A DNA stretch of 64,000 bases from the NCBI GenBank assembly GCA_905220665.1, contig CAJNAR010000015.1, positions 62,001-126,000 of the forward strand, written 5' to 3'. Numbering within the stretch: position 1 is the stretch's first letter; every line of letters begins with the position of its first letter. Positions 10,004 through 24,500 of this stretch are shown piece by piece. This DNA is from Albugo candida (lineage: Eukaryota; Oomycota; Peronosporomycetes; Albuginales; Albuginaceae). The position numbers and the translations under genes were made by a program. The notes beneath the pieces were generated by a model. It had not been told where the DNA came from. It worked only from the letters and a program-made list of their open reading frames with translations, and did no database searches.

Positions 10004-12580
10004 TCATCCCGTGTGGTCATATGATCTCCCATTCCAGCATTCATTCGAATTTCCAGGCAAACTCAAACGCTGTCGCGCGCATAACAGCCACTGCAAGATC
10101 AGTTTTTTCTCGATAGAATTGTTGGACCCACTTTCGTGAGATAATTTGGGTAAAAACCTATTCTTGTGCAAATTGCTATCCGGCGAAGATCCTGACATGT
10201 GAAGTCTACTTCTGAATTCGTCTTTCTCTAGTGCATTGTGGCACGGATCGCATAGAGTCATATACTTGGCTTCTTTGCGGAAGTAGGCTTTCCAGAGATC
10301 CGAACCTGATTCCTGAGACCCATATGTCACTTCAAAAGTATCAATGAGTTCATCCATAGCGTTTCGATTAAGACACTTTCCGGTGATATCAAGTAGCCAA
10401 TTCGTTAGCACCCTTTCATTGCTGGCATCACTTCGGCAATTTTCACAAATTTCTTGCTTGTTGCTCGCAAGAACAGTAGCAACAACGCTGCCATATGAGC
10501 GCCTATTTCGAGCCTTGGCAATCCAAAATAACATCACATCTTTAGATGCGCCTTGTACTGGAGTACTGGACCAGTTTCTTCGGAGCTTTTCAAAATTGTT
10601 CTCATCATCGGATGAAATTTCAGACTTCCTTACGTGCTTCTTTTCCATATCGATCAAGTCGTTATAGAACTTTTGTATATTATCATGGGATAATTTGTGC
10701 TCGGGATCAGCTGTTGCTATTGTGCGCGGAGTCAACATATCTTTCAGATGCTCCAATATCCAAGGCTGATTCATTTGTAAAAAACGATGGCGAAAGTGCT
10801 CTGACTTCATTGCCTGCAAATCCAAACGTTCCTGTTCTTGTTCATACTGCCGACCACCTCCAACAAAAAGCTTGGTTGTGACGTCATCTTCTAATGTCAC
10901 AGTGATCCCTTTCAATCCCCACATATTTGTACGATATCCGATGATATGGCTGACATGATGAATGCACCAACATACGCCAACCATAAGTGGAACAATAAGC
11001 AACGTTATCGAATCACCAAAAGGGCTATAATCAGCACGTAAAAAAATGGTGATGCTCATTACACATAGCAGTATCCCCCAAGAGTACACTGTAATAAGAA
11101 AATAAAATTGCGATGAAAAGCACAACAAACTTAGCGATTGAAATGTGGGATGAAGATTCTGATCCATTTTTGTGTGATGGAGTTGCCATCTCTTGACTCT
11201 GGTAGCAAAACAGTGTCTCATATAAGAAAAATACTCGTAAATTTTCCATCCTCTTAGAAGCTCCATTGTATTTAATTCAAAGACTCCCATAATCGTATGC
11301 GATGGTATGATGAAAATTCCAAAGAGAACGTAGTAGACCAAATCAGTGCGTTCCACTCCATACAATTCCGCGACTTTTGTGTCATCATAAAAGACAAGCT
11401 GAAATGCTGACATTAATGGAGCTATAAAGAGCTCCGTCGATGCCACGCAGCATCCCGTGATTCCATTAATAATGCACTCAATTCCAAGATCAATTTCATC
11501 ATCGACTTGATCGGATTCTTTGTTAGCTTCTTCAGCTTCATCATCACTCGACGTCTTTGAGTCAGGATGTCGTTTAGCGACATATTTTTGTACAAACCTT
11601 GGTAAAATAACACCGAGCCGCTGGAAAAGATGAGCAAGGTACAAACGGTCTGCAAGCGATAGTCCAAGATTGAAGTAGTACAATATAGCAAACTGAATGA
11701 ATTCCGATGCAGCCGTTACAATCATCAATTCAGTTGCTGCCAGAACAACCAGGAACGGTACCACAAGTAGTCGCTCATGCAATACTTTCCGCAAAATTGT
11801 TTCAATGGCACCACGGAAGAGCTTAAAAATGACGAGGAAAAGATAAATATGCTTGGTGAATAAGGTTGAGTAAGAGAATTCCCACGTTATCAGTAAGCCC
11901 ACGATGAAGATGATTGTTATCAACAAAAAATTGACGCGCTTCCATGCAAGTGGTCTCCATAAGTCGTTTTCTTTTCCCTTCTCTTCTTCTCTTTTCAACG
12001 TCTTCTTGTCATCCAGGTCGGCAGACGGTTCCCGATAAGCATAATCATTGGGTTGACTATCCAGAGTATATGGAATCAGCAAAGTAGCACCAAGTGCAAG
12101 TAAATACATTCCAGCAACAAAAAAGCATGTTCCAACGCGTCCTCTCTTGTAAATTGTTATTTGCTCTTGTGTGAGGGCTATTTGGTACGTGTAATCACCA
12201 GGAATAGACTCAAAGGAAGCTTTACTTGGTGTGATCTCCGGATTATCAGAACTCAATCCATGCCACCATGCGTAGATCAGCCCACATACGACAAGAACAG
12301 GGATGGTTGCTACAAAAACTCCATACGATGGAGACGCAAAAATGTTCCACAGTAGTTGCTGAAATCGAAATCGTGGTGGATTTTTTGATTTTGTGAGGCA
12401 TCGACTTATAATCCAGGCAGCAAACTACGTTATAGAATCAGATGAGGTCAGTGGCAAGCTCGAGAAATATAAATGATCTACTTACGCCCATTAATGCTGT
12501 CAGTAAGCCAACAAGAAGAAACATGATCAAGTAAATATGAGCGGTAAATTGGAAAAGATTCATTAGATCGAACCAGTCAA
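10004..12580 (-). other. Giant protein: multi-pass membrane domain and cytosolic tail (~residues 11,535-12,371)
   Basis: The first helix, IYLIMFLLVGLLTALMG, straddles the last intron (12425-12485). It is followed by VFVATIPVLVVCGLIYAWW, FFVAGMYLLALGATLLI, FLLITIIFIVGLLITW, LLVVPFLVVLAATELMIV, VYYVLFGIFIIPSHTIMG, FYFLITVYSWGILLCVMSI and TLLIVPLMVGVCWCI, so about eight to ten helices. The tail begins with a segment around RFLQMNQPWILEHL. It later has CENC and CDPC about 65 residues apart, a possible zinc site. The start of the last exon is supported because the membrane domain continues across the join. Confidence 0.8.
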
Positions 12581-15500
12581 GAGGTTTCCAAATGATTTGC
12601 AAAGCATAACCGGCTGACGCCAGGGATTTGGTTGCTGCATTAATCGGGCATTGCCCGATCCCGATTGCCGACATCTTACTCAAAATCTTCACTGATCTTG
12701 TGGGTGTACAAAGCCGACCAAAATTGATTTCTGCTGCCACAATACGCTTCTTTCCGGGGCTGACCTGGTAATAAGTCATCCTGAAATATACCTCCTGCGG
12801 AATCGCTGACGGTAATCCTGCACTTTTTCCAACTTGAACCGCTATGAGATCATCGGAGGCGATGAGCTTACTAATTTGATTGGAGCGTCCCCAATTCAAG
12901 AGATTCGACTCCGTGTGAGGATTTATTGAGTCATCCTTTCGAATCGCCGATCTAGTGATATAAAAAAGAGTAGTACCCGTCGGAGCCTCATACCATCTTG
13001 TCAATGCTGCTCCTCCTTCTAAATTTTCTTCATAAATGCAATCAAGCGATATGCCTCGTTCGGAATTGCTTTTATCAACAAGCAAGCAGCTGTCAGCAAT
13101 AGGGTTCATTTGCTTCCTCCACGGATACTGGTTCACGTGTTTTGTCGCATTGTAAGGCACAAAATTGCAATCGGGATGCGACTCGACCAGTTTGGATAGT
13201 ATAAGATGAGAGCCATAACCTCGGCAATTAGAGAAAAAGGGAAGATACGGAATCGTCAAGTAGCTCGACTCATTAAGATGTGTGTCCCACCAGTTGTCAG
13301 TATGCTGAATATTCCCAATTGCGTCTTTAATCGGATTGAGTCCAAAGTATTCGGTTGGTGGCACTCTTCGTATACCCATTTGATCGTTTAAAATGCTCTG
13401 ACCATTCATTGCTTCCTGTTGCGTGGTTCGAATGAAGCCGCGTTTCATTGGCAAAAGCGGATCCCCGACAAAAATGTCACTAATACGATCAAGTAAAAGC
13501 TTTGAAACAACTTTTGTTTCTGATTTAGTCTCTCCATCTTCCGTTTCCACCCGCTGTAATGTCTCGGGAAGATTCAATGGTAGCATCAAATTCTCAAAGC
13601 TACTCCGTTTTATGACACACAGTACCGAGTGACTTGATCGCACTTTTGGATTATAATCGGCTCTTGTTGGTGTGAATATGTTCAGATCGAAATGATGGGG
13701 AGCGAATCCTTGCAGGAAGTCCATCACATACAGACCGTGCAACAATTCCGCAACAACAAGTATCCTTGCTCTGGCCATTGCTGTAATACTAAATTGGATG
13801 TAGCCATGCTTGTTATCCGGTGACCCCAACTCAGAACTTTTTTCTTCAAAATAAGTAGGCATTGATAGCCGTTCACATTCACAACATCCACGTTGCGTTA
13901 TCTCTTTTTTTAAGATATCATCAAATAATGTACGCTTCTCACAGAAATATGGCATGCTACCGCATACGGTGACATTCCTTTCGCTTTTCATGCATTCTTC
14001 ATAAAATCTCATTCCTGTACGGCTGTCTTGACCCGGATAACTGCACGTCGGTGTAGCTGCCTTAAAATCACAAATGTAGCGTGGGGGACAAGGCTGGCAG
14101 TCCTGATAAATAGAAATCTGATAATGGTCCAAATAAGTAAAGTTTTTGGTGAATTCTGTTGTGTTGATTGTGAATGTGGCAACTTGTAATTCTTCCAGAC
14201 TGATGCCCTTGACTGTTCCAACAGGTTCAGACAGGTTTTCATGTAGTACGTTACTGCCAGTATTACCTGACGGAACCAAAGGGATGCGCCGCAGTACTTC
14301 AGTACCTGTTGTGAAACAATCATAAATATCATGAGAGCCAGCCGCCGATGATGTTCCATTCGGGCATTTGAGAAGAGAGGCACAAGAGCATGCATCCAAC
14401 CGAATAGGGTTCGAGGAGTTTTTCACTTCGAAATTCACCATGTTTAAGGTCTCCTCTCCGTAGTGGTTGATGATATTGACCGCATGGTAGAGATCATAGA
14501 GATAAGGATCGTTCCTCGAATTCGAGGATAGAACTAATTCTTGCTCTAGTCCAAATAATTCCAAAATCATGTTTTGGAGCTCTGAGTAAAGCCTAAACCT
14601 CTTAGTTTCTGTCCATGATGTTCGTAATTCAATACCGCCTTCTTCGATCAGAGCAGATATATTTCGCGTTACTCCGTCACTTTCATTGTAGAAAAAGCAC
14701 TGTCGCTGAATATTGACGGCCTTCTTTCGACCATACAACTCGGTGATCGGATTTACCTCATTTTCCGGGAAACCCTTGGGAAAAGTACACTTCCATAGCT
14801 CATAAACCCGATGCACCACCCTGATTTGACTTGCACAATCACATTCGCCTCGATATATTGCGAGTGCAACTTGTCTCCACTTATGGTCACGAGCGCATCT
14901 AAAATTGTTAATAGTTGCTTCGCTTCTAGTGTATATACCTGAGGAACCAGGACTATTGATCGCCGTCGACTTATATATCAGTTCCAAATTCTGATCGACG
15001 CCATAGATACAGTGCAGGTCGTGAGATGAAAGAAGTCGAACAGTACCATCACTAAGATAGCTGGCATGACTTGTGTTGGAGTACGGATTGATTTGATTCG
15101 CATCCAACTGACGACGCAAACCATCATTGGCCATTAGACCAAGATATGGATTACTTGTACCTGTAGGACAGAAATATCCTTGAGGGCAAACGTTCTTATA
15201 TTTCTGTGAGCTTGAGGTCCCTGGTGGGCAGAAATGGCCTGCAGGACACATTTCCGACAGCTCCCCATAGGGGGTTTCAAGCGTGATATCTGGAGTGGTG
15301 CCTGGACCGCATACATAACCACCAGGACAAGGATGGGATAAAGCATTTGATCCAGAAGTGCCGATGTCACAAACGTAACCTTCTGGACAAGGCTGAGCCT
15401 GCGATACAATATCAGTCGCTGTTTTTTTGGATGAGATTCCTGAGTGACAAATGATATCAGCCTCACATGTGCCCGGAAACCATTGATCCTTAAAGATATA

Positions 15501-18500
15501 TCCACGGGTGCAATTCTTCGAAGCTAAATTGTTGGGTTTTGCGGATGCGATAGAGAGTGAGCCACGGTCAAACATGTTACTTGCAGGATCTTGGCCGACA
15601 TTACCGTAACCTTGATGCGGAACGCCTTTTTCGATCTCATGAAGCGGTCCATGATAATAAGCTATTCGCTGATATAGGATCGAGCCTTCTGGCTGAGCAT
15701 TTTTGTAGCATCGACCATCTCGCGAATAGAGAAAATGCGGACCTCTACCTTGTTCGTCTATCCAAGGCTCCAATAAAACGCCGTAAAAATAAGTACTTCC
15801 TCGTTGTGAGCACTCTGCATAGGACAGATTTTCATGTATCGGAACATACTGATGAGGTAAATCGTTTGGGGAACATGGATATATTGTGCCTTCATTCGGA
15901 CACACAATGCCAGGAGGACATTTTATACATTCCTCAACCCCGCGCAGCTCCCAATTTTTGGACCATGTACCGGGAGGGCAAGGAAGACAAGATATACCAT
16001 CAGATGATAAAGAGCTACGATACGTTCCTGGTAAGCAAATATCAGCTCGGATTGAGCCTTCGTTCTCGCAACTCGTTCCAGGGGGACAAGCAATGCAAGT
16101 TGAAGATTCTATGGTAGGAGCATAGTGGCCAGGTGAGCACGCTGTCGCCGTCGAAAGGCCCTCCAGAAGTGCATATTTACCGGGCTGTGTTGGGATGGGG
16201 ACAGCTGTTCCCACGGGGCAAATGAAGCCGGCAGGGCACAACCCTGATCCTTTTCGAGATACTGATGCAAGCTCACACAAAAAGCCAGCAGCACAGTGCT
16301 GCGCATACCGAAAATCCCCATCACGGATTTGGTCGGATATTGCACCTTTGAGACAGTAGGTGCCTGGTTTGCATGGGTACGGCCGAAGACTAGTGTCGTT
16401 GCGAAACACATCGACAGTAGCAGTACCATTTGGACAATAATATCCAGCTGGACAAAGGTAATTTGGAGAGGTAAGCCCTCTTTTGCTACATACCATTCCT
16501 GGAGGGCAGATGGATGGTACAATTCGGTTGAAACCAGGACAAATGTAGCCAACGGGACACAGCGTGCATGCTTCTTGACTGAGCATGCCATTAAATGTTC
16601 CAGGAAGACATGAAATCGGTGATTTTAATCCAGTACGAGGGCAATACGTACCAGCAGGACAAGCGATTTTATCTCCAAATGGACAGTAAAACCCTACTGC
16701 GCAACCTCCCCAGCCATGAGGACTTTCACTACCCTCTGGGCAATACATGCCATCAAAGCAAGGTCGAGGCAGTGTAAATAGATTCATCACAGAATTGTTG
16801 CCTGGTGATCCTTCATGGCAGTACATGCCGCTTGGACACGGTAAAGGCTGTTGGAGAGCTTGTAGATTTTTGAACATAGCTTGGTTGTTCGTCATACGTC
16901 GAATGTCGTATAAAAAGTAGTGCAAAGGAGAAGTACACTGGTCTTTTAGACAAAAACGGCCTCGTTTAGCTTTAAAGATGGATTCTGATGACAGGGGAAC
17001 TTCCCTAGAGTCCATCCAAAATCGAGCTGGTTGATCACTGAGCTGTAAACCAAAGTCATCTGTCGCATTATTCCAACAGCCAATCTTGCGTGTCCTAAGA
17101 CGATAATATGGGTCAGGACTGTTTATAACCGCAACTGAGCTCTTTTGTGCTGCAATAATCGATGAAACAATCGAACGCGAAATGCAGCCTGAAACGGATG
17201 TTGCTGTACCCTCCAGACAGAAATGTCCCTTAGGACAAAGCTGTGATGCTACTCTAATCTCGGGTATATCGCAAACATACCCAGCTGGGCATATCTGCGG
17301 GACGTGCATACCAAAGTTCGGGCAGTGATAACCGATCGGGCACCGAAGGCATGCAGATGCACTAGAAGACGACTGATACGTTCCCGGTGGGCAAAGGGTG
17401 AAATTACGATTACCCTCTCCTGGGCAGTAAGCTCCTTTGGGACAGTTGATTCCTTGACCATTCACATGAAGAGGACAATACATCCCTGACGGGCAAGGTC
17501 CAAGCAGGTCCATGACTTGAAAACTCGATGTGAAGTCGATACCATTCACGGAAATCTCAACATATACGTTGCTGGCATGCAATAAGTGTGATCGGTTTTT
17601 GTCGGCAATAATTCCTTGAATCGGTCGAAAATCATTTATTATGCAGAGCATGAGATTTGGTGTGATAAAAACCGCATCAACGAGCTCGATTCCCACTCGG
17701 CATACTAACGTAGTCACATTGATGAAATTAAACCCTTGGATGAAAAGACTCAACTCTGGGACATCATAAACCTGAGGTGGATATATTGATGTAACATTGG
17801 GATCCTCGTAGTAAATGAACTCCAGACCACTTTGACTGAATTCTAATCCGTTATTGGAAACATCAATGCTCACTGCAGAAAGCTGATAATGAGGATAAGT
17901 TTGGGCTTCTGAGGGTTTAAGACCAGTACGAGTCTCATCAGATGAAAATGGTCCGGTCCGAGCTCCGATAGAAGTATACTCTAGTCCTCTACTATGTTCA
18001 GAAATGGGCGGCGAGGTGCATGTCATCTTGTAAGGACTCCTATAGGCTCCTGGAGTCACCGTGAAACCGAATCGGCATGAAAGGGAAGAATCATTGACAA
18101 AATCCTGACCATGTATTGTGACAGTTGTGCCTGCACGTCGGGCAGGCCCCATGACTGGAAAAATGTCTTTCATGATCAGTGTACGATAGTATAAGAATGT
18201 CAAGCCTTGAGAGGTAAAATCCAATCGATTAGTGGTGATTTCGAGGGAAAGTAAGCCTGCACGGGATACTTTTGGTGCTTTACACTGAATTTGATTCGAC
18301 TGTACCCAGCTTCCCAATACTATCTGGTCCCCAAATCTGCAATGAAGTTCATCGGAAGTATCCTCGAAGAACGGACCGCCGAAAATATCAACTATATAGC
18401 CCCCGTCAATAGACCCTGAAGATGGGAAAATGTCACGTATGATCACGGGTTTGTCGTAAGTGAAAATTGCTTGATCTAATACATTCATATGGCTGGCAAT

Positions 18501-21500
18501 AGTAAAGCTGTCCAGTGTAATGGTAACTGGTATATGAATTCTTTCTTCATCGTCGTCGAAATCTATGAAGAGCCGCGGAGAAATGCATGATATTTGAGTA
18601 AAACTCTGATACACTGCTGGTACTCTCATTTCATATTCATTTCCGAAACAGCAAGTGAGATGCGACGAATTAGGAATGTTACTGCCCATCACGACTACAT
18701 TTGTGCCACCTTGGAATGGACCATGTGTTGTGTTGAGGCTATGTACTTCTATGAATGGAAGGTAGCGGTATAGGACACCGCTTCTTGAGAAGTCCTGCAT
18801 ATTCGATGATACCTCGACGGGGACCAAGAGTCCGTCTCTGGATAAGCCTTCTTGTGTGGTTATCAAAGCTACACTTACATTGCTTCCTTTCAAATCTCCT
18901 CCGATGACATTGAGCGATATATCTTGCGCAAGTGCTGGGGTATATGTCAAATGCCAAACATGGTGCAGGTTAGCGGCGACAATCGTAGTAGAGACGCTTA
19001 AATGTTCCAAATCAGGTAGAGTGGCAAGGTGTTCCTTCAAAATTGCATCGGTAGCATTGTAGGATATATAGGCGGTACGAGCATGGAGACAATCTTTTCC
19101 CTCAACGATGTCGGTGCAACGCTTTCCAGCAGAGGTCAATTCTAACTGAAAGTTTCCGGAAAGCGCCATTGTAGTGGCCGGATGTCTTGTTATTGTGACT
19201 ATAAGCCCAATGTGCAACGGTTCATTTTCGGCGAACTTCAGCGAAATTGGAGGTGCATCTTGCAGATAGTCATGAAATAATACAAGCCAAATGTATCCAA
19301 ATCCATTGCTACAATCGATACGTTCCACCATCAGATTACCACTATACACAGTCAAAATAGAGCCTTTGAATTCACTTGCATTGGCACGCGTATTGATTTG
19401 AGTTGTTGCGGAAGTGCTATTCAGTACAATTGTAAAGCTAGCATGTGGAGACGCAAACGCGCCGCAAATAGACACGCTTTGTATTTCGTTGTGCGCTCCA
19501 TTCGCCTCAACCCGAGAGCTAACATTAATACGGCTTCCTTGCAAATTTGAACCATCGAGAACTACTGGCGCCAGCAGGCTTTGTGACACTTGATGCTGAA
19601 CGGAAATCCATAGGGACGACAACGAGATTCTCAATTCGCACCAATTTTCGCCGTCAAATTTCTCTACAAAAACCTGCCCTTGAGATGATAACGATTCCAA
19701 TGTAGAGATAATTTCTGACTCGGTCACATACCGAAGATGCATTTCTGGGCTTTTGCGATTTTGGTAAGAAAGACTAAATGTACCACCCAGGTGAGCATTT
19801 TCTCTCGATAGTACATCATTACTAATGCTTATATTTGACTCTTTGAGGTTTGCATCAAGTTCTGGGACAAGTTCATGTTCCGAGCTTGAGTAGGGAAATG
19901 TAATATTCCAGTACAATTCTTGCCATGGACCTTGTCCAAACGATCGAGTGACGTTCACATGATTTCCAGCAAATATTCCATATGAGTTCAAGGCTTTCAT
20001 CATTCCATGTGCTGAAACATTCCATGGGAGGTTGGGAGTGTAATTGGTATTATAATTCAAACGGAACGTTCCTACGGTTGATCTAGTTGCATTTTGTAAT
20101 GTCTGGGACGAATTGACAAGTTTTGATGAGTCGCTGTCGAATAGTATTAGCTGAACTTGCTCCAAGTCATCACACTCCACAATTGATTCTCTATTTGGAG
20201 ATCTGAAGTCAGCAAACGTTAGTGTCCATGTAACTCCACGAATCGATACATCAGTGCTTTGGTCAATTGTCAAGTTCTTTGTTCCATCGAGTCGACCGCT
20301 TGCGTGAAGTATTTGAAAAACGGCTTCCTTCAGTGAATCGATTGTTATATTTGTGAAAAGTGGCTCCGTCACTGCATTTTGATATCGCAGATAGAAATGA
20401 TCATACACGACATTTTCCGCCATTGCGCTCAATACTTTTGTTTGATTGTCGTTTTCTCCGAGAGAAATGGTATCAAATTGCAATAATGCGAGCTGATCAC
20501 CAGTATGGGTATTGATTTCGACTTTCCACGATCTTGCCTCGTTTCCGATTCGTAAATCCGAAACCTGAGCTACTCGCATACCAGGAAAATCCATCAGTAA
20601 TTGGTCCAGAGAGGCTTTGATCGCATGACCGTTGTCATCAAATGGAATGTTGACAGGGCTCCATACGTCTTTGAGGCCTAATCGAAAAACTGGTAAAATT
20701 GGAGTTCCGACTCCTTTTCTTAACTCCACAACTGTTTGTGATTGTCCGCAGTTCATCTCTGGAACGTCTCCTGGCCAGCTTAGAAAAGTGATTTGCCACG
20801 CAGTACGACCGGTGGGAGTATTACCAATTGCAACGTCGATTTCTCCGAAACCTCCTAGCAACATCATTTGCTCAAATTTGTCACTATTTGAGTCGAACGG
20901 TATCGGTCCTGAGCTATGATTATGCACATCACATCTAAAGTGCCCACTACTGAGGGTAGTTGTCACTTGTTGCACTTCACTTTTGCTTCCAGCACTGACT
21001 AAATTGATCAAGATACGTCCATTTCCACTTGCAAGGTTACCTACTTGTGGCAGTATTGTTCTGACTCTATTTGGTAATGCTGGAAATTCGACGATCCATT
21101 CGATTTCCCCGTTGAGATTTTGTGTTTTTCGACTGAGAATACTAATTTTTTTTGCTGGAAACACAGTATCTTCTAGTGCTGACAGTAGTTCTTCTGCAGA
21201 AGCATCATAAAGTATCGATAGGGAATCAGCGTTGTCGATGTTCAATTTGAAACTACCAGAAAGCGGTTGACTGAGGCCTTTCACCAGTTCCACCACTTCG
21301 ATCTGCAAATCATTCGTACGTGAATCCTGTAATGACACATTGCGTACTATTAGATCCGGAACATCGCCCCTTTTCTCTAAGAACTCGATCTCCCAAGTGC
21401 AGGATCCTGTAATTGCTGAGATTGTTGATTTGCTTACTTTGACATTGCCAGCCGTTTCGAGCATCTCAATTGCGTACTCGACTTCGTCTGAAGTAGAATA

Positions 21501-24500
21501 CGCATACAAGTGAATTGTCTCTTGACCTTGCATCTCAAGTTTGAACACTCCACCAATATAGGATGAAGACCACATACTAATTATTTGGATCTCATTGCGT
21601 ATGCTCAGCGGTGCTTGTGTCTTGATTGAAATAATCTCACCGTTTGGACCATTATCCGGGATTTGAAATGTGATTAATTGCACAGTTGTGTGTTCTTCAC
21701 TATACACCATCAAACGCTGTATCTCCGGACTACGGGCGGAATTAGAACGAAGTCGAATCTGCTGCACAGATGGTACGAAAGGGTCTGATTCGATTCGAAT
21801 TCGCATCACATGCGGCAAGAAACTGGATGCCTGGATGTGTAGCTCCTGAACAATTTGCAAATCTACCAAAGGCGGAGAAGTGCATGCGAGTGAGTGTGGT
21901 GAAAATCGCTTTGCTTCGACAGTTGAACGACCAAAACGACAATAAAACTTGTCTCCGGTTGTATCATAAAACTCTTCTCCCTCTATCAGAACCTTCTGTC
22001 CTCCTCCCACAGGTCCTGAATCTGGATCTAGGCTCAGCACATGCAAAGGAATAACGAACCAGAACATTGACCGAGCCATAATAAAGTTGTCAAGTCCATG
22101 CGATAATTTCACCACCACAGGACCATCTTTAGAGGATTGTGGTGTGCGGCATGTAATGTGACTAGCATTAAAAACCTCTGAGTTTGTAAGAGGCAATTCT
22201 CCAAATTGGCACTGGTATGAGATATTGGCATCATACTCGAAATGAGACATATAAACGAGCGTTCCACCTTCAATTGTTCCATGAGACGGAGACAACTGCA
22301 TATGATTGTTCAGCCCGTCCATTGTGTAAACAAAGTCTCCTGCATATAAGTCAAAATCCAAACCATTGCTCGATATATATATTGGCTTTGTGTACTCAGA
22401 AATATCTGCAGATACTTCAACGATCGGTGGCGATGTGCACAGCAAAATTGATTCTGACACAAGCTTTGCTGTTGTTACGGTGTCACCAAATTTGCACTTG
22501 AAAATACTTTCTGATGCTTCCATTGCAGATACGCTCGTGTTTTGTATTGACAACGTGAGTACCACATGAGTGAGACCCGTCACAGGTCCCCGCATGGGAG
22601 CAGCATGCACAACCTGTAATGGCATCACGTAGCGAAATGGTAAACTATGCATACTAAAGTCTTGAGCGTCATTATGGCTGAGCCGTACTTCCACAATGCT
22701 ATCCGCACCCTCATCAATGATGTTGATATCTGTAAAAATGCCCACACCCTTTAAATCTTCGCCTAAGATATGTAAACTGCTCACAGTGCTCTCTGGAATA
22801 GCGCTTTCTGATTGTATCCTCCATCGTGACCCATTTCGACTCTCCGTGTCGTTATAATTGCTTCGAGTTACGTCCACGGACCTTGCATCAAATAAATTTT
22901 GTAGCTCTCGCTTCAACAAATTCCCTTCGTCATCGACCGAAACCGTACTCGTCAGTCCCGATTTTGTTTGCAATTGAAACGATCCCCTCAATGAAGCGAC
23001 CTCCCCTTCTTGCAATGTTTTCACACAGGCGGTGATACCGTGCCCTACTAGCTGGCTTGTATCTACCGTAAGCAGTGGCACATCTTCAAGAACATCCGAA
23101 AATTCAACTCGCCATTCGGTTCCATTTTCAATTGTTCTTTGCTCAACGTTCTTGATACCTCTTTCAGGTAATATGTCGGATAATCGAAGCGCGCGCAATG
23201 CATTTAAAACGACAGCATCAGTAGCATTCGCATAATAAATCGAAAGTGATTGTTGATCCTTTAAGGTAGATCCTAGTCGAAAAAATCCTTTCATTATCGT
23301 TCCTCGAAATGTATCGTAGAAAATCTCGGCCTTCCCACTAACTCCATCAACCACTGCATCCTGGAGATATATTCTGTCTCCGCTCCCGTCCAGGACCGAA
23401 AATGTGATGTTCCAAACGACTTTGGAAGCGGTAAATTTGCTCACTTTGATCGGGTACAAGCCCAAACCTTTAGAAATTGCTTCATGCAGATCATCGGTAT
23501 TTGCATCGATGCTAACTTTAGCCCATCTCGATGCATTTGTCGTCAATCCAAGAGTAATCTCCCCGGTTGTCTCGGCCGCGGCTCCCGATATACGCATAAC
23601 ACTTTTCGATACTTCTGAAGTTGAACTGAGATTATCATCGACAATTCTGAGCATTTTCCGCTCACTTGCATCCAGATCAAATGTGATATCCCAACAGAAA
23701 CCATAATAATTTGGCACATACGACCTAGAGACATTGACATTTAAAGCCCCCTCTATTGATCCCAATATATCTCGAAGCTCCAAGGCGCGAATCATAGAAC
23801 TCAACACGGGCGTTACACTCAGTCCATACGCCAAGACAAAATGGCCAGATATGGGGCTCTGAGAGGATATTATTATTCGTTGAACTTCCATGACCTTATC
23901 TTGTTGTGGAATGTGTATTGATACGACAGGTTGTGACAAATTACTCTGAAGCAGTTTTATTGACTGAATCTCACTTCGAATTGGTTTTTTCGCTCCATCT
24001 TGTAAAGTGTGCACATGAACTCTGGCCCCTTCGTCATTACTTATCAGAAGCTGATTATCTGACATCAACATATCGATGTTTCCAGCCGTGGGTTGAAATG
24101 TCACTGTCCAAGAGTAACAAGAATGATCGTACGGATCGGATCGAGTTATGGCCATGACCGGAAGAAACTCGGACAGGATGCTGAACATAGAATTTCGGGT
24201 CCCATCCATACCCGGAGCATCATATGCGATATACCTTGACCAACGTATACCGGTCCCGACGCTATTTGTTGATCCTAGCGAAAAGTATCCACTCAAATCC
24301 GAGCCTCGTGATTTTAGATGTGTTGATATCACCTGTACTTCCGATCGTGCGATAAACGCCGCGATGACGATTTCGAATATAGTTGGTCTCAGGGTACTAG
24401 AAGGAGTATAACAGCGAACTGAGGTGCTTGACTGTTGGTAGGCAGGCACCACAAAGTTTCGTGAGCGTCTGTGGCCAAATTGGCAGTGTGTAATGCGTAG

